DNA from: Bacillus nitratireducens
Lineage (GTDB): Bacteria; Bacillota; Bacilli; Bacillales; Bacillaceae_G
Assembly (NCBI RefSeq): GCF_001884135.1
Contig: NZ_MAOC01000077.1
Span: 62,001-126,000, forward strand
DNA length: 64,000 bases
Direction of reading: 5' to 3'
The notes beneath the pieces were generated by a model that was not told where the DNA came from, searched no databases, and worked only from the letters and a program-made list of their open reading frames with translations. Positions 55,310 to 64,000 of this stretch are shown one piece after another. Made by a program: the position numbers and the translations under genes. How positions within the stretch are numbered: position 1 is the stretch's first letter; each line of letters starts with the position of its first letter.

Positions 55310-56041
55310 ATGCCGACTTTTCAATATGGAACTACAGCTATTGAGTATGACATCGAGTATGCCGACGATAAGAAAGGCGTATCTATTATTGTTGAATGGA
55401 TGGAAGATATTCGGCTCATAGCCCCTACAGGTATTACCGACGAACAGATTGAGGAAATTATACGAAAGAAAGCACCTACTATCTTCCAGAAGCTAAAAGA
55501 AGTGAATGAGATAACTGAGCCTCCTTTTCCAAAGGAATTTGTTAGCGGTGAAAAATTTGCTTATTTAGGACGAAACTATCGATTAAAAGTATATAGAGAA
55601 GAAGGTCTACAAAAAGTTCAGTTAAATTTTGTAAGAGGAAAATTCATCGCAACCGTTCCAGTTGGAATAGACGAAAAGGAGAAGAAACTGCAATTGCTAG
55701 ACTTGTTCAAAGTTTGGTATCTTGAACACGGTAAAACGAAGGTACAGTCACGTTTAAAGCTCTATTGTGCTAAGATGGGTGTTACACCTAATGATGTGCA
55801 ACTAAAGGAGCAAAGAATACGTTGGGGTACTTGTACACTTGAGGGTAATATTTATTTGAATTGGCGAATTATCATGTCACCAATGTCCATTGTAGACTAC
55901 GTACTCGTGCATGAATTAGCACATTTAAGATATATGAATCACAGTAATGATTACTGGAACTTTGTACATTCTATTCTACCCGACTATGAACAACGTAAAG
56001 AGTGGTTACGTATAAACGGACCAACTTTAACATTGGAATAG
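55310..56041 (+). CDS. YgjP/SprT-like zinc metallopeptidase associated with type I restriction
   Basis: A 243-residue protein of the YgjP (DUF45) family. The zinc motif HELAH is in VLVHELAHLRYMNHS, followed by a third ligand region NDYWNFVHSILPDYEQRKEWL; RWGTCT upstream is the other family hallmark. I start at ATG 55310 behind AAGGAG; a frame open from 55241 lacks a site. It converges with hsdR across a shared terminator. YgjP-like genes are often found in type I RM loci, where their role is unclear. Confidence 0.9.
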   Translation: MPTFQYGTTAIEYDIEYADDKKGVSIIVEWMEDIRLIAPTGITDEQIEEIIRKKAPTIFQKLKEVNEITEPPFPKEFVSGEKFAYLGRNYRLKVYREEGLQKVQLNFVRGKFIATVPVGIDEKEKKLQLLDLFKVWYLEHGKTKVQSRLKLYCAKMGVTPNDVQLKEQRIRWGTCTLEGNIYLNWRIIMSPMSIVDYVLVHELAHLRYMNHSNDYWNFVHSILPDYEQRKEWLRINGPTLTLE

Positions 56042-56043
56042 AG

Positions 56044-56074
56044 AAAAAGCCATCTCAAGCAAGATGGCTTTTTT
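56044..56074. terminator. Bidirectional terminator between the metallopeptidase gene and hsdR
   Basis: AAAAAGCCATCT / AGATGGCTTTTTT stem between convergent stop codons. Confidence 0.92.
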
Positions 56075-56085
56075 CATTATCATTT

Positions 56086-59028
56086 TTATTTCTTATAATG
56101 TACTGTTGCTAAGTCAATCAGTTGCTGTGTTAAACTCTCCAACTTTTCTTTTGGACAAGGACTTACACGGAGTTGCTTCTTAATTTTCTTTCGCATTTCA
56201 CGTTTTACATCTTCTTTATTCGTCCATTCCACTATATCTGCTTCCTGCTGAATAATGTCCGTTATAAGATGCGTTAAGGCTTTCAAATCCTCTACATCAT
56301 CATATGAAGGCATTTCTTTCTCCAGCATTTGATAAAATGGATATTGCTCACGAGTAAAGCCGTGTTCTTCACCTTTTTGTGCTGTATTCCGCATATCATT
56401 CACCATATTGCGATATTCTTCCAACAACTCATCGATATCCATCTGACGGTCTCTGCGTCGTTGAAGGAGTTCTTCAAGCCGTTCTTTTAAGGATGTATAG
56501 TACACTGGATTCTCTTCTAGCTTAACTCGTATTTCATGACGAATGGCATGCTCCATTTCAGCTGCTTTACCTTCTGGTGTCTTCGCTTCCTCTATCTGTT
56601 TTTCAAATCGATTCGAAAGAATATCAATTGGCTCATGAACAACATTAATACCTACTGCCGTAAGATGCTCCTCTATAAGCTGCTTTACCTTTTCTCCACA
56701 GTCACTAATATCCATCCCATCGACACGATAACGAGACTTTGCTGCTTGCCGTATTTTACCTAGAAGTTTTAAATCTGCTATGTAATCATGTGCTTTGGAA
56801 CTAGGCATTACCATATCCATGCTTTCTGAAAACCGTTTAAATGCTGTATCAAATTCATTTCGTACGTCTTCTGGCTCTAACACCTGTAAGCATGCTTCTA
56901 GATTTTTTTTCGAAATCTTGTCGAAAAAGCGCATAGCAGAACGATGACGAGACTGTAATTTTGGTATCTCAGTATCAATATTTTTTAATGCACCTTGTAC
57001 ATCTTCTTTATTGAAAATAGCAAGTGCTTGTTCTAGGAATCTAGAAACGCCATAGTAATCGACAATCAAACCATAAGTCTTTTTATCATATGTACGATTT
57101 GTACGAGCTATGGCTTGTAGAAGATTATGTTCTTTAATCGGCTTGTCTAAATACATAACCTGTTCGATTGGAGCATCAAAGCCAGTCAACAGCTTGTCAC
57201 ACACGATTAAGAAACACAACTTATCCTCCGACATCGGATTCTTAAAACGAGCAATCACATCTTTTTCTTCTTCTTTTGACAAATGATGTTTTTGGAGATG
57301 TTCCCCATCATTATGACCCGCTGACATGATAACTTTAGATTCATAATTACTTAGTTCATCTAACATCTCTTTATACATAACTGCTGCTTCACGGCTAATC
57401 GCTACAATTTGTGCCTTGAAGCCATTTGGCTGGATATGTCTTTCATAATGTCTAATCATATCTAGCACAATACGTTTAATTCGTTTTTGAGACGAAATAA
57501 TCGCTTGTTCTGTCGCATACTTCTTCTTAATACGCTCTCGGTCTTCTTCACTATACTCACGAAATTGTCGCTCAAACAGTTCGTCTAATGAATCTCCTTG
57601 CACATGTAAATCAGCCATTCTTGCTTCATAAAAAATAGGTAATGTTGCCCCATCTTTCACTGCTTGTTCAATGGTGTATTTATCAATGTATGGTCCGAAT
57701 GTACGATTTGTACTCTTATCTTCTTTATCAATTGGTGTACCTGTAAATGCCAAATAACAAGCATTTGGCATGGCACTTTTCATTGTAGTAGCTAATCCAC
57801 CGTATTGAGAACGGTGAGATTCATCAATCATGACAAAAATATTCTCAGCAGTAGATAGGTTCTTGAATTCCTTTGTCTCTGCATCCTCTTGAAACTTCTG
57901 TACCAATGTCATAATAGTAGAGCCTACACCTTGTTGAATCAGCTGCCGTAATTGTGCAACTGACTCTGCCTGTTGTGGATTTGGGAAGCCACATCGACGG
58001 AACGTGTTTGTGATTTGGTCATCCAAGTCTTTACGGTCTGTCACAACAATGATAGTAGGATTTTTAAGTTCTTTAATCCGTCGCAGCTTTACCGCAAGAT
58101 ACACCATTGTTAAGGATTTTCCACTTCCTTGTGTATGCCATACAACACCGCCACGTTGCGTCTTATCCTCAGCACCTAAAATTCGTTCAATTGCCTTGTT
58201 TACTGCACGGAACTGCTGATAGCGAGCAAGTTTCTTAATTGTACGTCCTTCTACTGGCTCATATACAATGAAATTACGAATTAAATCTAGTAGACTCTCT
58301 TTTGTTAACATTCCCGCTGTTAAAATATCTTGTGGTGTTGGAGAAACTCTTAGTTCTACGACTGTTTTTGGATATGGGTCTTTCCATTCACTATAGTGCT
58401 GCACTTTCGCTCCAATTGTTCCTACTTTGGCACGGTCATTGCTCGTTACAATCATAAATTGGTTGTAATAAAATAGCTGCTCATGTGTGTTCTGATATCG
58501 ATGTAACTGTCGTACTCCCTCACCAATTTGTTCATCTGGAGATAGCATAGGACTTTTGCATTCAACAATAACAAGAGGCAATCCATTTATGAAAATGATA
58601 AGGTCAGGACGTATGTTACCTTGTGCATTGCTAATGGTAAACTGGTCTACCACAAGAAATTCATTATTTTCGGGTCTTTCGAAATCAATAAGTTTTACTG
58701 TTTGATTCTTTTTCCCCTTGCCAAGGTCTTGCTGAACAGAAATCATATTTACTATCATTTCATGAAACTTTTGATTCGCTTCCATTAAAGTGGTCGATTC
58801 AATATGGGTAATGGAGCGTACGACCTTTGCTAGATTGGTATCAGAAAGCCAAGGATTTAGTCGTAAGATAGCTTTACTTAAACGTTCTTTTAATATGATT
58901 TCCCCTCTTGATTCTCGTTCTGAATCAAGAGAAGGACCATGAAGATGTTCATAGTCCAGTTCCTTTAATTGTTCAATCATACGGTTTTCAACAAGCTGTT
59001 TCTCATTCCATTTAGCGGAGGAGGTCAT
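56086..59028 (-). CDS. hsdR: Type I restriction endonuclease subunit HsdR
   Basis: The 980-residue motor and nuclease subunit, which translocates DNA and cleaves far from the recognition site. The N-terminal nuclease domain contains PDLIIFINGLPLVIVECKSP (Asp and E-x-K). The helicase core has Walker A TQGSGKSLT (about residue 290), the DEAD-like IDESHRSQ, AFTGTP and a late motif RTNRTYDKK. A helical DUF3387-type C terminus follows. The ATG overlaps the hsdS stop by 4 bp behind GAGGTG inside hsdS. Full length, no frameshift seen. Confidence 0.97.
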   Translation of the reverse strand: MTSSAKWNEKQLVENRMIEQLKELDYEHLHGPSLDSERESRGEIILKERLSKAILRLNPWLSDTNLAKVVRSITHIESTTLMEANQKFHEMIVNMISVQQDLGKGKKNQTVKLIDFERPENNEFLVVDQFTISNAQGNIRPDLIIFINGLPLVIVECKSPMLSPDEQIGEGVRQLHRYQNTHEQLFYYNQFMIVTSNDRAKVGTIGAKVQHYSEWKDPYPKTVVELRVSPTPQDILTAGMLTKESLLDLIRNFIVYEPVEGRTIKKLARYQQFRAVNKAIERILGAEDKTQRGGVVWHTQGSGKSLTMVYLAVKLRRIKELKNPTIIVVTDRKDLDDQITNTFRRCGFPNPQQAESVAQLRQLIQQGVGSTIMTLVQKFQEDAETKEFKNLSTAENIFVMIDESHRSQYGGLATTMKSAMPNACYLAFTGTPIDKEDKSTNRTFGPYIDKYTIEQAVKDGATLPIFYEARMADLHVQGDSLDELFERQFREYSEEDRERIKKKYATEQAIISSQKRIKRIVLDMIRHYERHIQPNGFKAQIVAISREAAVMYKEMLDELSNYESKVIMSAGHNDGEHLQKHHLSKEEEKDVIARFKNPMSEDKLCFLIVCDKLLTGFDAPIEQVMYLDKPIKEHNLLQAIARTNRTYDKKTYGLIVDYYGVSRFLEQALAIFNKEDVQGALKNIDTEIPKLQSRHRSAMRFFDKISKKNLEACLQVLEPEDVRNEFDTAFKRFSESMDMVMPSSKAHDYIADLKLLGKIRQAAKSRYRVDGMDISDCGEKVKQLIEEHLTAVGINVVHEPIDILSNRFEKQIEEAKTPEGKAAEMEHAIRHEIRVKLEENPVYYTSLKERLEELLQRRRDRQMDIDELLEEYRNMVNDMRNTAQKGEEHGFTREQYPFYQMLEKEMPSYDDVEDLKALTHLITDIIQQEADIVEWTNKEDVKREMRKKIKKQLRVSPCPKEKLESLTQQLIDLATVHYKK

Positions 59029-60317
59029 ACTTGTGTCACCTCAGCTTCGTCGACTGTTACATGGACCTTACCTGTGAGAAGGGATTGCATAAGAGCTTTT
59101 TTTATAGTTTGAAGTTCTTTAAGGCTCTTTTGTTCATTAACAACTTTCCGTTCGATTCCCAATAGGATACTTACTATCTTTCTCTGTTCATCTAGACTAG
59201 GAACTGGAATTTGAAAAATTTCTAAATCCGCCCTATTTACCTTTGGTATTCCAGTTCGTCCAGAAGCTGAAACAGAGTATTCATAGAATCTTTTACTCAA
59301 CAAAACATATTTGATAAATTCTGGAATCATACAAGCATTCTTTGACTTAATTGGATAAATGTCAGCGCTACAGATTCCTTCAAATTTAGGAAAAGCTACC
59401 TTTGCCAATTCCGGTCTTATCTTACTAAACAGTATATGTTCCTCTGTAAAAAGGTACTTCCCACTTGTAATCCCTTCTTCTTCTGCAGTATTATAGTCCA
59501 ATATACGCCCTGTAAATTTTGCTATATTATTAGGACCTAAATGTGGCATAGCACAAAATGGTTCTACCTTGGGGTCAACCTGTCCACTTACAATTTCACA
59601 TACATCTTTAAATACGTACAGTCCCCAATCTTCTGGTATGCTTCCAATGCTTGTATCCTTGTATTTCTCGTGTCCAATTCCTTTTGTAAGAAGTTTCTGC
59701 ATTAATCCTCTTTTTACTTTTTCTATTTTCTCAATAATAGCTTCTGTTTTTTCAATCGCTTCATCAACAGAAGAAAGAATGGCTGCGATTTTTTTTTGTT
59801 CTTTGGCTTCTGGAATCGGAATAAAGGTTCTTTTTAAATGAAAAGGTCCAAAGTTTGGTTGGGCAGAACCTGTTATAAGCATACTTATCTGCGATAGGAA
59901 AGTTTCTGAATTTAGAAAATGGAGCAGAAATTCTCTATTAAGTACATGAGGGTCTTTAGTCTTAAAGCGAATTACACTTGTGTTCATGAGTAAAGGTAAA
60001 TGCACCTTCTTGACTACTGATACCTTTCCCCATGAATTACCTGAACTAGCAATTACAATATCTCCCTCATCAATTAAGAAGTGCGGATACCTTTCCTCTA
60101 CCTCATCTGCTGAAATGTACCTATTTGTCCTAGATAAATCCAATGTACCATTTACAAGATTGGTTACATTTATTACTTTGATACCCTCGTCTGTAAACTG
60201 CCAATTTCTCAATCCTGGTCCTTCCTGAAAGAAGGCAACATCTTCAAGAGGTTTAAATAGAAATGTACTGTTCTCTATTATCTTACTGACATAGCTAGGT
60301 AGCTTCTTATTCACCAT
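59025..60317 (-). CDS. hsdS: Type I restriction-modification specificity subunit HsdS
   Basis: The 430-residue DNA-recognition subunit. Two target-recognition domains (about residues 15-175 and 225-385) are each followed by a conserved coiled-coil spacer: KEQKKIAAILSSVDEAIEKT and LDEQRKIVSILLGIERKVVN. They read different half-sites, so the target is bipartite. It overlaps hsdM by 11 bp and hsdR by 4 bp. The recognition sequence cannot be predicted here. No inverted hsdS fragment suggesting phase variation is visible. Confidence 0.95.
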   Translation of the reverse strand: MVNKKLPSYVSKIIENSTFLFKPLEDVAFFQEGPGLRNWQFTDEGIKVINVTNLVNGTLDLSRTNRYISADEVEERYPHFLIDEGDIVIASSGNSWGKVSVVKKVHLPLLMNTSVIRFKTKDPHVLNREFLLHFLNSETFLSQISMLITGSAQPNFGPFHLKRTFIPIPEAKEQKKIAAILSSVDEAIEKTEAIIEKIEKVKRGLMQKLLTKGIGHEKYKDTSIGSIPEDWGLYVFKDVCEIVSGQVDPKVEPFCAMPHLGPNNIAKFTGRILDYNTAEEEGITSGKYLFTEEHILFSKIRPELAKVAFPKFEGICSADIYPIKSKNACMIPEFIKYVLLSKRFYEYSVSASGRTGIPKVNRADLEIFQIPVPSLDEQRKIVSILLGIERKVVNEQKSLKELQTIKKALMQSLLTGKVHVTVDEAEVTQV

Positions 60318-61788
60318 ATCCCAACTCCTTTAAATACCCATACATAACCGTTTCAATTTCCTCACGCTCTTTCTCCAACTTACGGAGTTCAACCAATGTA
60401 GCAGCCACATCAATTTGCTCTTCTTCCTCTGTTGTGTCAATATATCGAGCAATGTTTAAGTTATATTCATTTTCACGGATTTCTTCAATACTTACAGGAC
60501 GACAATACTTCTCTACTTCTTCATATTTGTTGTATGCTCCTACAATCTTTTCAATATCTTGGTCACGTAATGTGTTTTGATTTTTTCCCTCGTGGTAATC
60601 ACGTGAGCCGTCTAAGAAGAAAATTTTATTTTTACGTTCAGCTGGCTTGTTACGATTCAAAATGAGGATACTCGCTGGAATACCTGTACCGTAAAAAAGA
60701 TTCGTAGGTACGCCAATAACTGCTTCCAATAAATCCTCTTCAATTATTCCCTTTCGAATCACTCCCTCTGCCCCTCCACGGAATAGAACACCGTGAGGCA
60801 TAACAATCCCAGCTTTTCCTTCATGATTTAATGTTGCAATCATATGTTGGATAAACGCATAATCTCCTGCCGTTTTTGGTGGTAATCCAAAGCGGAAACG
60901 TCCATATTCGTCACTTTCCGCTTCTTCACGTCCCCAATTCTTTAAGCTGAATGGTGGATTGGCAATAACACGGTCATATAGTATAAGTTCACCTTCTTCC
61001 AATAGCTTTGGCTCCCGTATCGTATCACCCTTTTCGATACGTTGGTCACTTAGTCCATGTAGTAAGAGGTTCATCTTACAAATTGCCCATGTATTGAGGT
61101 TTCTCTCCTGTCCATGTAGAACTAGATTTCGTGGGTTTCCACCTTGTTCTTTGATGTAATCAACGGATTGGATAAGCATCCCACCAGAACCTGCAGTAGG
61201 GTCACATACACGCATACCTTCTTCTGGTTTAATCAATTTCACAATTAGTTCTACTACTTTGCTTGGTGTATAGAACTCCCCACCTTTTTTCCCTGCATCG
61301 TCTGCGAATTGCTTAATAAGGTACTCATATGCACGACCAAGCATGTCAGGCTCGGATAGGCTTGCATTACTTAAATCGATTTTGGAAAAATGCTGCAATA
61401 ACTGTAGTAAAAGGTTGTCAGGTAGCTTCTCCTTATCATTAAAATCGATAGTTGCAAGTACACCTTGTAGCGATACGTTTTCCTCCTCTAACTTTTCGAA
61501 AGCCTTATTAATCGCATCTCCAATGTCTTGTGTTTTGGAACGAATATCTTCCCATCTTGCGCCTTCTGGAACGAAGAATTGATGTTCATCACGGTCAGTC
61601 CAACCGTAATCATCTCCTTCTTCCTCTTCAATACGTTTTGCTGTTTCTACAAATACATCATTTAAGCGTTTTAGGAACAGTAAACCAAATATGTAGTTCT
61701 TATAGTCGGAAGAATCAATGCTTCCCCGTAGTATGTTCGCAGATTCCCATAAATGGGATTCCAGTTGTTGTAACGTTAACTTCTCCAT
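60307..61788 (-). CDS. hsdM: Type I DNA methyltransferase subunit HsdM
   Basis: The 493-residue N6-adenine methyltransferase subunit. An N-terminal HsdM_N helical domain is followed by the catalytic domain with the SAM-binding motif DPTAGSGGMLIQ and the catalytic NPPFSL. I start at the ATG at 61788, seven nt after GGAGG; an ATG at 61806 lies before that site. It is the first gene of the hsdMSR operon, all on the minus strand. Confidence 0.97.
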   Translation of the reverse strand: MEKLTLQQLESHLWESANILRGSIDSSDYKNYIFGLLFLKRLNDVFVETAKRIEEEEGDDYGWTDRDEHQFFVPEGARWEDIRSKTQDIGDAINKAFEKLEEENVSLQGVLATIDFNDKEKLPDNLLLQLLQHFSKIDLSNASLSEPDMLGRAYEYLIKQFADDAGKKGGEFYTPSKVVELIVKLIKPEEGMRVCDPTAGSGGMLIQSVDYIKEQGGNPRNLVLHGQERNLNTWAICKMNLLLHGLSDQRIEKGDTIREPKLLEEGELILYDRVIANPPFSLKNWGREEAESDEYGRFRFGLPPKTAGDYAFIQHMIATLNHEGKAGIVMPHGVLFRGGAEGVIRKGIIEEDLLEAVIGVPTNLFYGTGIPASILILNRNKPAERKNKIFFLDGSRDYHEGKNQNTLRDQDIEKIVGAYNKYEEVEKYCRPVSIEEIRENEYNLNIARYIDTTEEEEQIDVAATLVELRKLEKEREEIETVMYGYLKELGYGE

Positions 61789-62362
61789 GTTCTTTCCTCC
61801 ATCCAATTTCTATCTATATTCATGTATATTGATGAATAAGCTTGTCTACCTTCTACTATAACAAAATGGTGTGTGTACAACTAGAGTTATCCTAAATCTA
61901 AAATGTCCATAGAATGGAAATTTTAAATAACAGTAATTAATAAAAACAGCATTTTATATTGAATTTTATGCTAAGAACCCTCATCACATATTCAGGACGT
62001 AAACAAAGTAAGTAGAACATTTACCTCCCTCTCTTTTCTAACAAAAAAGAGAACAGCCATGTGACTATTCCCTTCCACTCAATTTTTAGTGATTATGCGT
62101 TTCATACTAAAGCTCTAAAACTTTATAATATGAATATTTTCAACTCCCCTTGTCCGCATTCAACTTATAATATTTATCCTTCAAATGTATTGATTGATTT
62201 TGTTGATATATTAGAGGAAACAAAGTAATTACCTTACCATTATACAGACAGTTAAAGACATAATTTTGTGGTCACAAATGGTCACATAACTTACAATAAC
62301 CATTGCTGTTTTGGTAGAATTCCGTTTATATAAACCCATGAAAATGCCTTTAAATCAACGTT
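61789..62362. other. Right-end non-coding region of the island with the hsd promoter
   Basis: About 570 bp. TATTCAT / ATGAATA (61817-61823 and 61832-61838) is a small inverted repeat just upstream of hsdM, with a TATAGT -10-like box on the minus strand near 61855. The remainder is AT-rich with no supportable gene and leads to the TGGTCAC pair and the right attachment repeat. Confidence 0.55.
62269..62285. promoter_or_regulatory. Candidate integrase arm-binding repeats, right end
   Basis: TGGTCAC at 62269-62275 and 62279-62285, direct, 10 bp apart, inside the right end of the island. A further single copy at 62511-62517 lies beyond the repeat next to the broken integrase. Confidence 0.6.
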
Positions 62363-62435
62363 TTTCCCGTAGCTCAGCAGGGAGAGCGCCACCTTGACAG
62401 GGTGGAGGTCGTGAGTTCGAGCCTCTCCGGGGTCA
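62363..62435 (+). pseudogene. tRNA-Val duplicate in the right attachment site, probably non-functional
   Basis: Identical to the tRNA-Val gene except that the first two nucleotides are TT instead of GA, which breaks the two outer acceptor pairs, and the T-loop reads TTCGAGC instead of TTCGAAC. The anticodon arm is intact. It marks the right junction and is not a credible tRNA gene. Confidence 0.85.
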
Positions 62436-62490
62436 TACAGTCAAAAACCGTATTAAATTAACGTTTGATGCGGTTTTTTATTTATTTAAA
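62365..62490 (+). repeat. Right attachment-site repeat of the genomic island
   Basis: Direct copy of 41887-42011, including the terminator stem. After it the sequence continues as at the left end, with a TGGTCAC site and then the end of an integrase gene, as expected if a second related element follows. Confidence 0.9.
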
Positions 62491-62522
62491 CTTATCCTCA
62501 AAAACATCAGTGGTCACGTTCC

Positions 62523-63008
62523 CTACAAAATCTCTTCTATTTTGTTTACCGCATCTTCTTGCATCATTGGCAACACATGTGAGTAAATATCCAATGTGAT
62601 TTTGATTTTACTATATCCTAATCGTTCAGAAATCACCTTCACATTTACGCCTTTCGCCAATGGCAAAGTTGCATGTGTGTGACGTAAATCATGAAACCGA
62701 ATCTTTGGCACAACCGCTTTCTTAATCAAAGCGTTTAGACTTCGTCTCACATTAGCAGGATTAATTGGCGTTCCAGAAGGAGTACACATCACCAAGTCAT
62801 TGTCTTGGTATTTCTCATCAATGAACACTACTTTATACTTTTCTACTTCCAACTGACTTTTTGCTTCACCAAGCGTTTCCACCATGTTTTTCAACTCATT
62901 AATCACATAAGACTCTTCCACTATATTCACTTGTTCTTGGATTTCTAATTGGAGTTGTTCTATGCTTTTTATCAATCCACGTTTATTCTCTAAATTAAAC
63001 ACCTTCAC
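62523..63008 (-). pseudogene. Broken, chimeric copy of the island integrase
   Basis: The last 97 or so codons match the intact integrase almost residue for residue from EYQDN through HDLRHTHATL to the end, with the Tyr kept in ITLDIYSHVL. The core-binding domain and the first catalytic Arg are gone; instead about 65 unrelated, coiled-coil-like residues (KSIEQLQLEIQEQVNIVEES) precede the junction in frame. It has no integrase activity by design. It marks a second, decayed element inserted in tandem. Confidence 0.85.
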
Positions 63009-63197
63009 TTCTAACGTATCTACGGTTAGCTAACTACTTTACTTAAAATGATATACAAGTTCAATAATCTTATGAACCTCAAGGTGTGATATTTAACTTA
63101 TATAATTAAACTCAGATATACTATTTTAGTTCCTCTAATTAACACAAAATAAGACCCCGCATCCCAGCAAGGCCTTCCAAACAAAATATAACACTAC

Positions 63198-63896
63198 TCA
63201 TATCACTTGGTTTTCAAAATGGCATTTCAAACTTTTACTGTATTCCGGAACATCTAACGTAATACTTAAATCAGCTGTACTCAAGTATTTTAAAGCTAAA
63301 TACATTGCATATAGTTTTGCATCTGATTTTGTTTCAGTAACGATAATATGTAAATCAAAAGTCCTATATGTCTTCTTCAATTCTACAACTTCATCTATAA
63401 CATCTGCAGGGTCAGCACCGATCTCAGATACAAAAAGATATTCATCTTCATGTGTTATGACAAATAAACCTGGTAGATGAGAATTTTCATCTATAAAAGA
63501 AAAGATATCCCCATTTATAACAAATAACTCGAATTTTGAAGAAGATTGGACATGTTTGTGTAAAACTAATAAACTCGGTCTTAAATCAGCAGGATCAATT
63601 CGTACATATTCATCAACTAGGTCGCTTGCATATTCTAAGAAAGCTTCAACATCAAAGTTTTCCTCCTTAGAATTAGCTTCTCTAAGCTTCCAAGTAAATG
63701 TTTCTGAGGGAAACCTAATTCCACTGTGAAAAAGAACATCATCATACTTCGAAGTGGCGACATGAATAAGATTAGCAAAATACAAAACTTTAACTATGTA
63801 AAAATCACTAAGACCTAAAGAACGACATAACTTACGACAATATCCCGAGTACAAATCAGGATTACCCTTGAAATTATCATACCAATATTGACTCAT
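63198..63896 (-). CDS. Unrecognised protein of the second element
   Basis: A 232-residue soluble protein. The N-terminal half is helical with many aromatic residues (YWYDNFKGNPDLYSGYCRKL, DFYIVKVLYFANLI); the second half looks alpha/beta (FELFVINGDIFSFIDE, GLFVITHEDEYLFVSEIGAD). The ATG at 63896 follows AAAGGAGGGAG. No family is recognised. It lies right of the duplicated attachment site and so belongs to the decayed second element or to older DNA. Confidence 0.65.
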   Translation of the reverse strand: MSQYWYDNFKGNPDLYSGYCRKLCRSLGLSDFYIVKVLYFANLIHVATSKYDDVLFHSGIRFPSETFTWKLREANSKEENFDVEAFLEYASDLVDEYVRIDPADLRPSLLVLHKHVQSSSKFELFVINGDIFSFIDENSHLPGLFVITHEDEYLFVSEIGADPADVIDEVVELKKTYRTFDLHIIVTETKSDAKLYAMYLALKYLSTADLSITLDVPEYSKSLKCHFENQVI

Positions 63897-64000
63897 TACT
63901 CTCCCTCCTTTACTTATTATATTTTAATATAAAGATTTTATGTTGTAAATGTATAATTACTATAGAGTTTAAGTTCAATCAAACCATTTTTCTCCTTTCA

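Larger units (their letters stand above)
41887..62490. mobile_element. Integrative genomic island of about 20.5 kb at tRNA-Val(GAC)
   Basis: The island is bounded by 125-126 bp direct repeats containing tRNA-Val sequence. An intact tyrosine integrase is adjacent to and facing the tRNA, and integrase arm-like TGGTCAC repeats lie near both ends. Cargo: recombinase fragments, DUF3990 gene pair, serine resolvase, nuclease-like genes, XRE regulator, origin-like repeats and type I restriction-modification. No relaxase, coupling protein or T4SS gene is seen, so it would not be self-transmissible. A second, broken integrase after the right repeat implies tandem insertion. Confidence 0.88.

Noticed and set aside
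59025-60317. Phase-variable hsdS inversion system
   Set aside because: No second partial hsdS or flanking inverted repeats were seen, and the nearest recombinase is 13 kb away with its own res-like site.
62363-62435. Second functional tRNA-Val gene
   Set aside because: The first two acceptor pairs are broken (TT against TC), so it is treated as an attachment-site duplicate.
41887-62490. Self-transmissible ICE
   Set aside because: No relaxase, coupling ATPase or type IV secretion genes were found; it is called an integrative island instead.

Overview
This window is AT-rich chromosomal DNA from a member of the Bacillus cereus group. The evidence is the gene content: a class IV polyhydroxyalkanoate locus (phaC-phaB-phaR facing phaQ-phaP-phaJ), the immune inhibitor A metalloprotease gene inhA1 beside sinI and sinR, two TasA-family genes (calY, tasA) with their ER-type signal peptidase sipW, an alpha/beta-type spore protein, and Firmicute-style GGAGG ribosome binding sites. 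No strain name can be read from the sequence.

Positions 1-41.9 kb are core chromosome. From left to right: PHA synthesis and granule genes (0.2-4.5 kb); a spore DNA-binding protein and a KtrB/TrkH potassium channel; a TerC-family manganese exporter behind a yybP-ykoY manganese riboswitch whose consensus promoter overlaps the potassium gene's stop codon; a formate/nitrite-type channel; an orphan receiver-like protein; and the competence prepilin peptidase. Next come two oxidation modules for C2/C3 hydroxy acids: lutABC with its GntR regulator lutR, then a CdaR-type regulator beside glcD-glcF. Between them lies an operon of a beta-propeller lipoprotein and a two-component system. A CAP-domain secreted protein, an RluA-type pseudouridine synthase, an MMPL exporter, a PAP2 phosphatase, potABCD and an aldehyde dehydrogenase follow. 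The biofilm block (inhA1, sinI, sinR, calY, a DUF4047-like repeat protein, tasA, sipW) spans 32.7-39.4 kb. Matching GTTC...GAAC sites sit before calY, the DUF4047-like gene and sipW, as expected for a SinR regulon.

From 41.9 to 62.5 kb there is a genomic island of about 20.5 kb inserted at a tRNA-Val(GAC) gene. It has a tyrosine integrase next to the tRNA, a 125-126 bp direct repeat at each end (almost the whole tRNA plus its terminator), and repeated TGGTCAC arm-type sites near both ends. Its cargo includes a DUF3990 toxin-like gene overlapped by a small partner, a serine resolvase with a res-like region, a NUMOD4-like fragment, a cluster of poorly characterised genes (2-TM membrane protein, PD-(D/E)XK nuclease-like protein, EEP-family nuclease/phosphatase, two unknowns), an origin-like intergenic region with nested inverted repeats and a GC-rich hairpin block, a GIY-YIG protein, an XRE-type regulator with duplicated operators, and a complete type I restriction-modification system (hsdMSR) convergent with a YgjP/SprT-like metallopeptidase gene.

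The right-hand repeat is followed by a broken, chimeric second copy of the same integrase and an unknown gene. The simplest reading is that two related elements inserted in tandem at one tRNA site, and the second, partly decayed one runs off the window. The most interesting parts are the 47.3-52.9 kb cluster of unrecognised genes, the DUF3990 pair, the origin-like block at 52.98-53.27 kb, and the tandem attachment-site structure.
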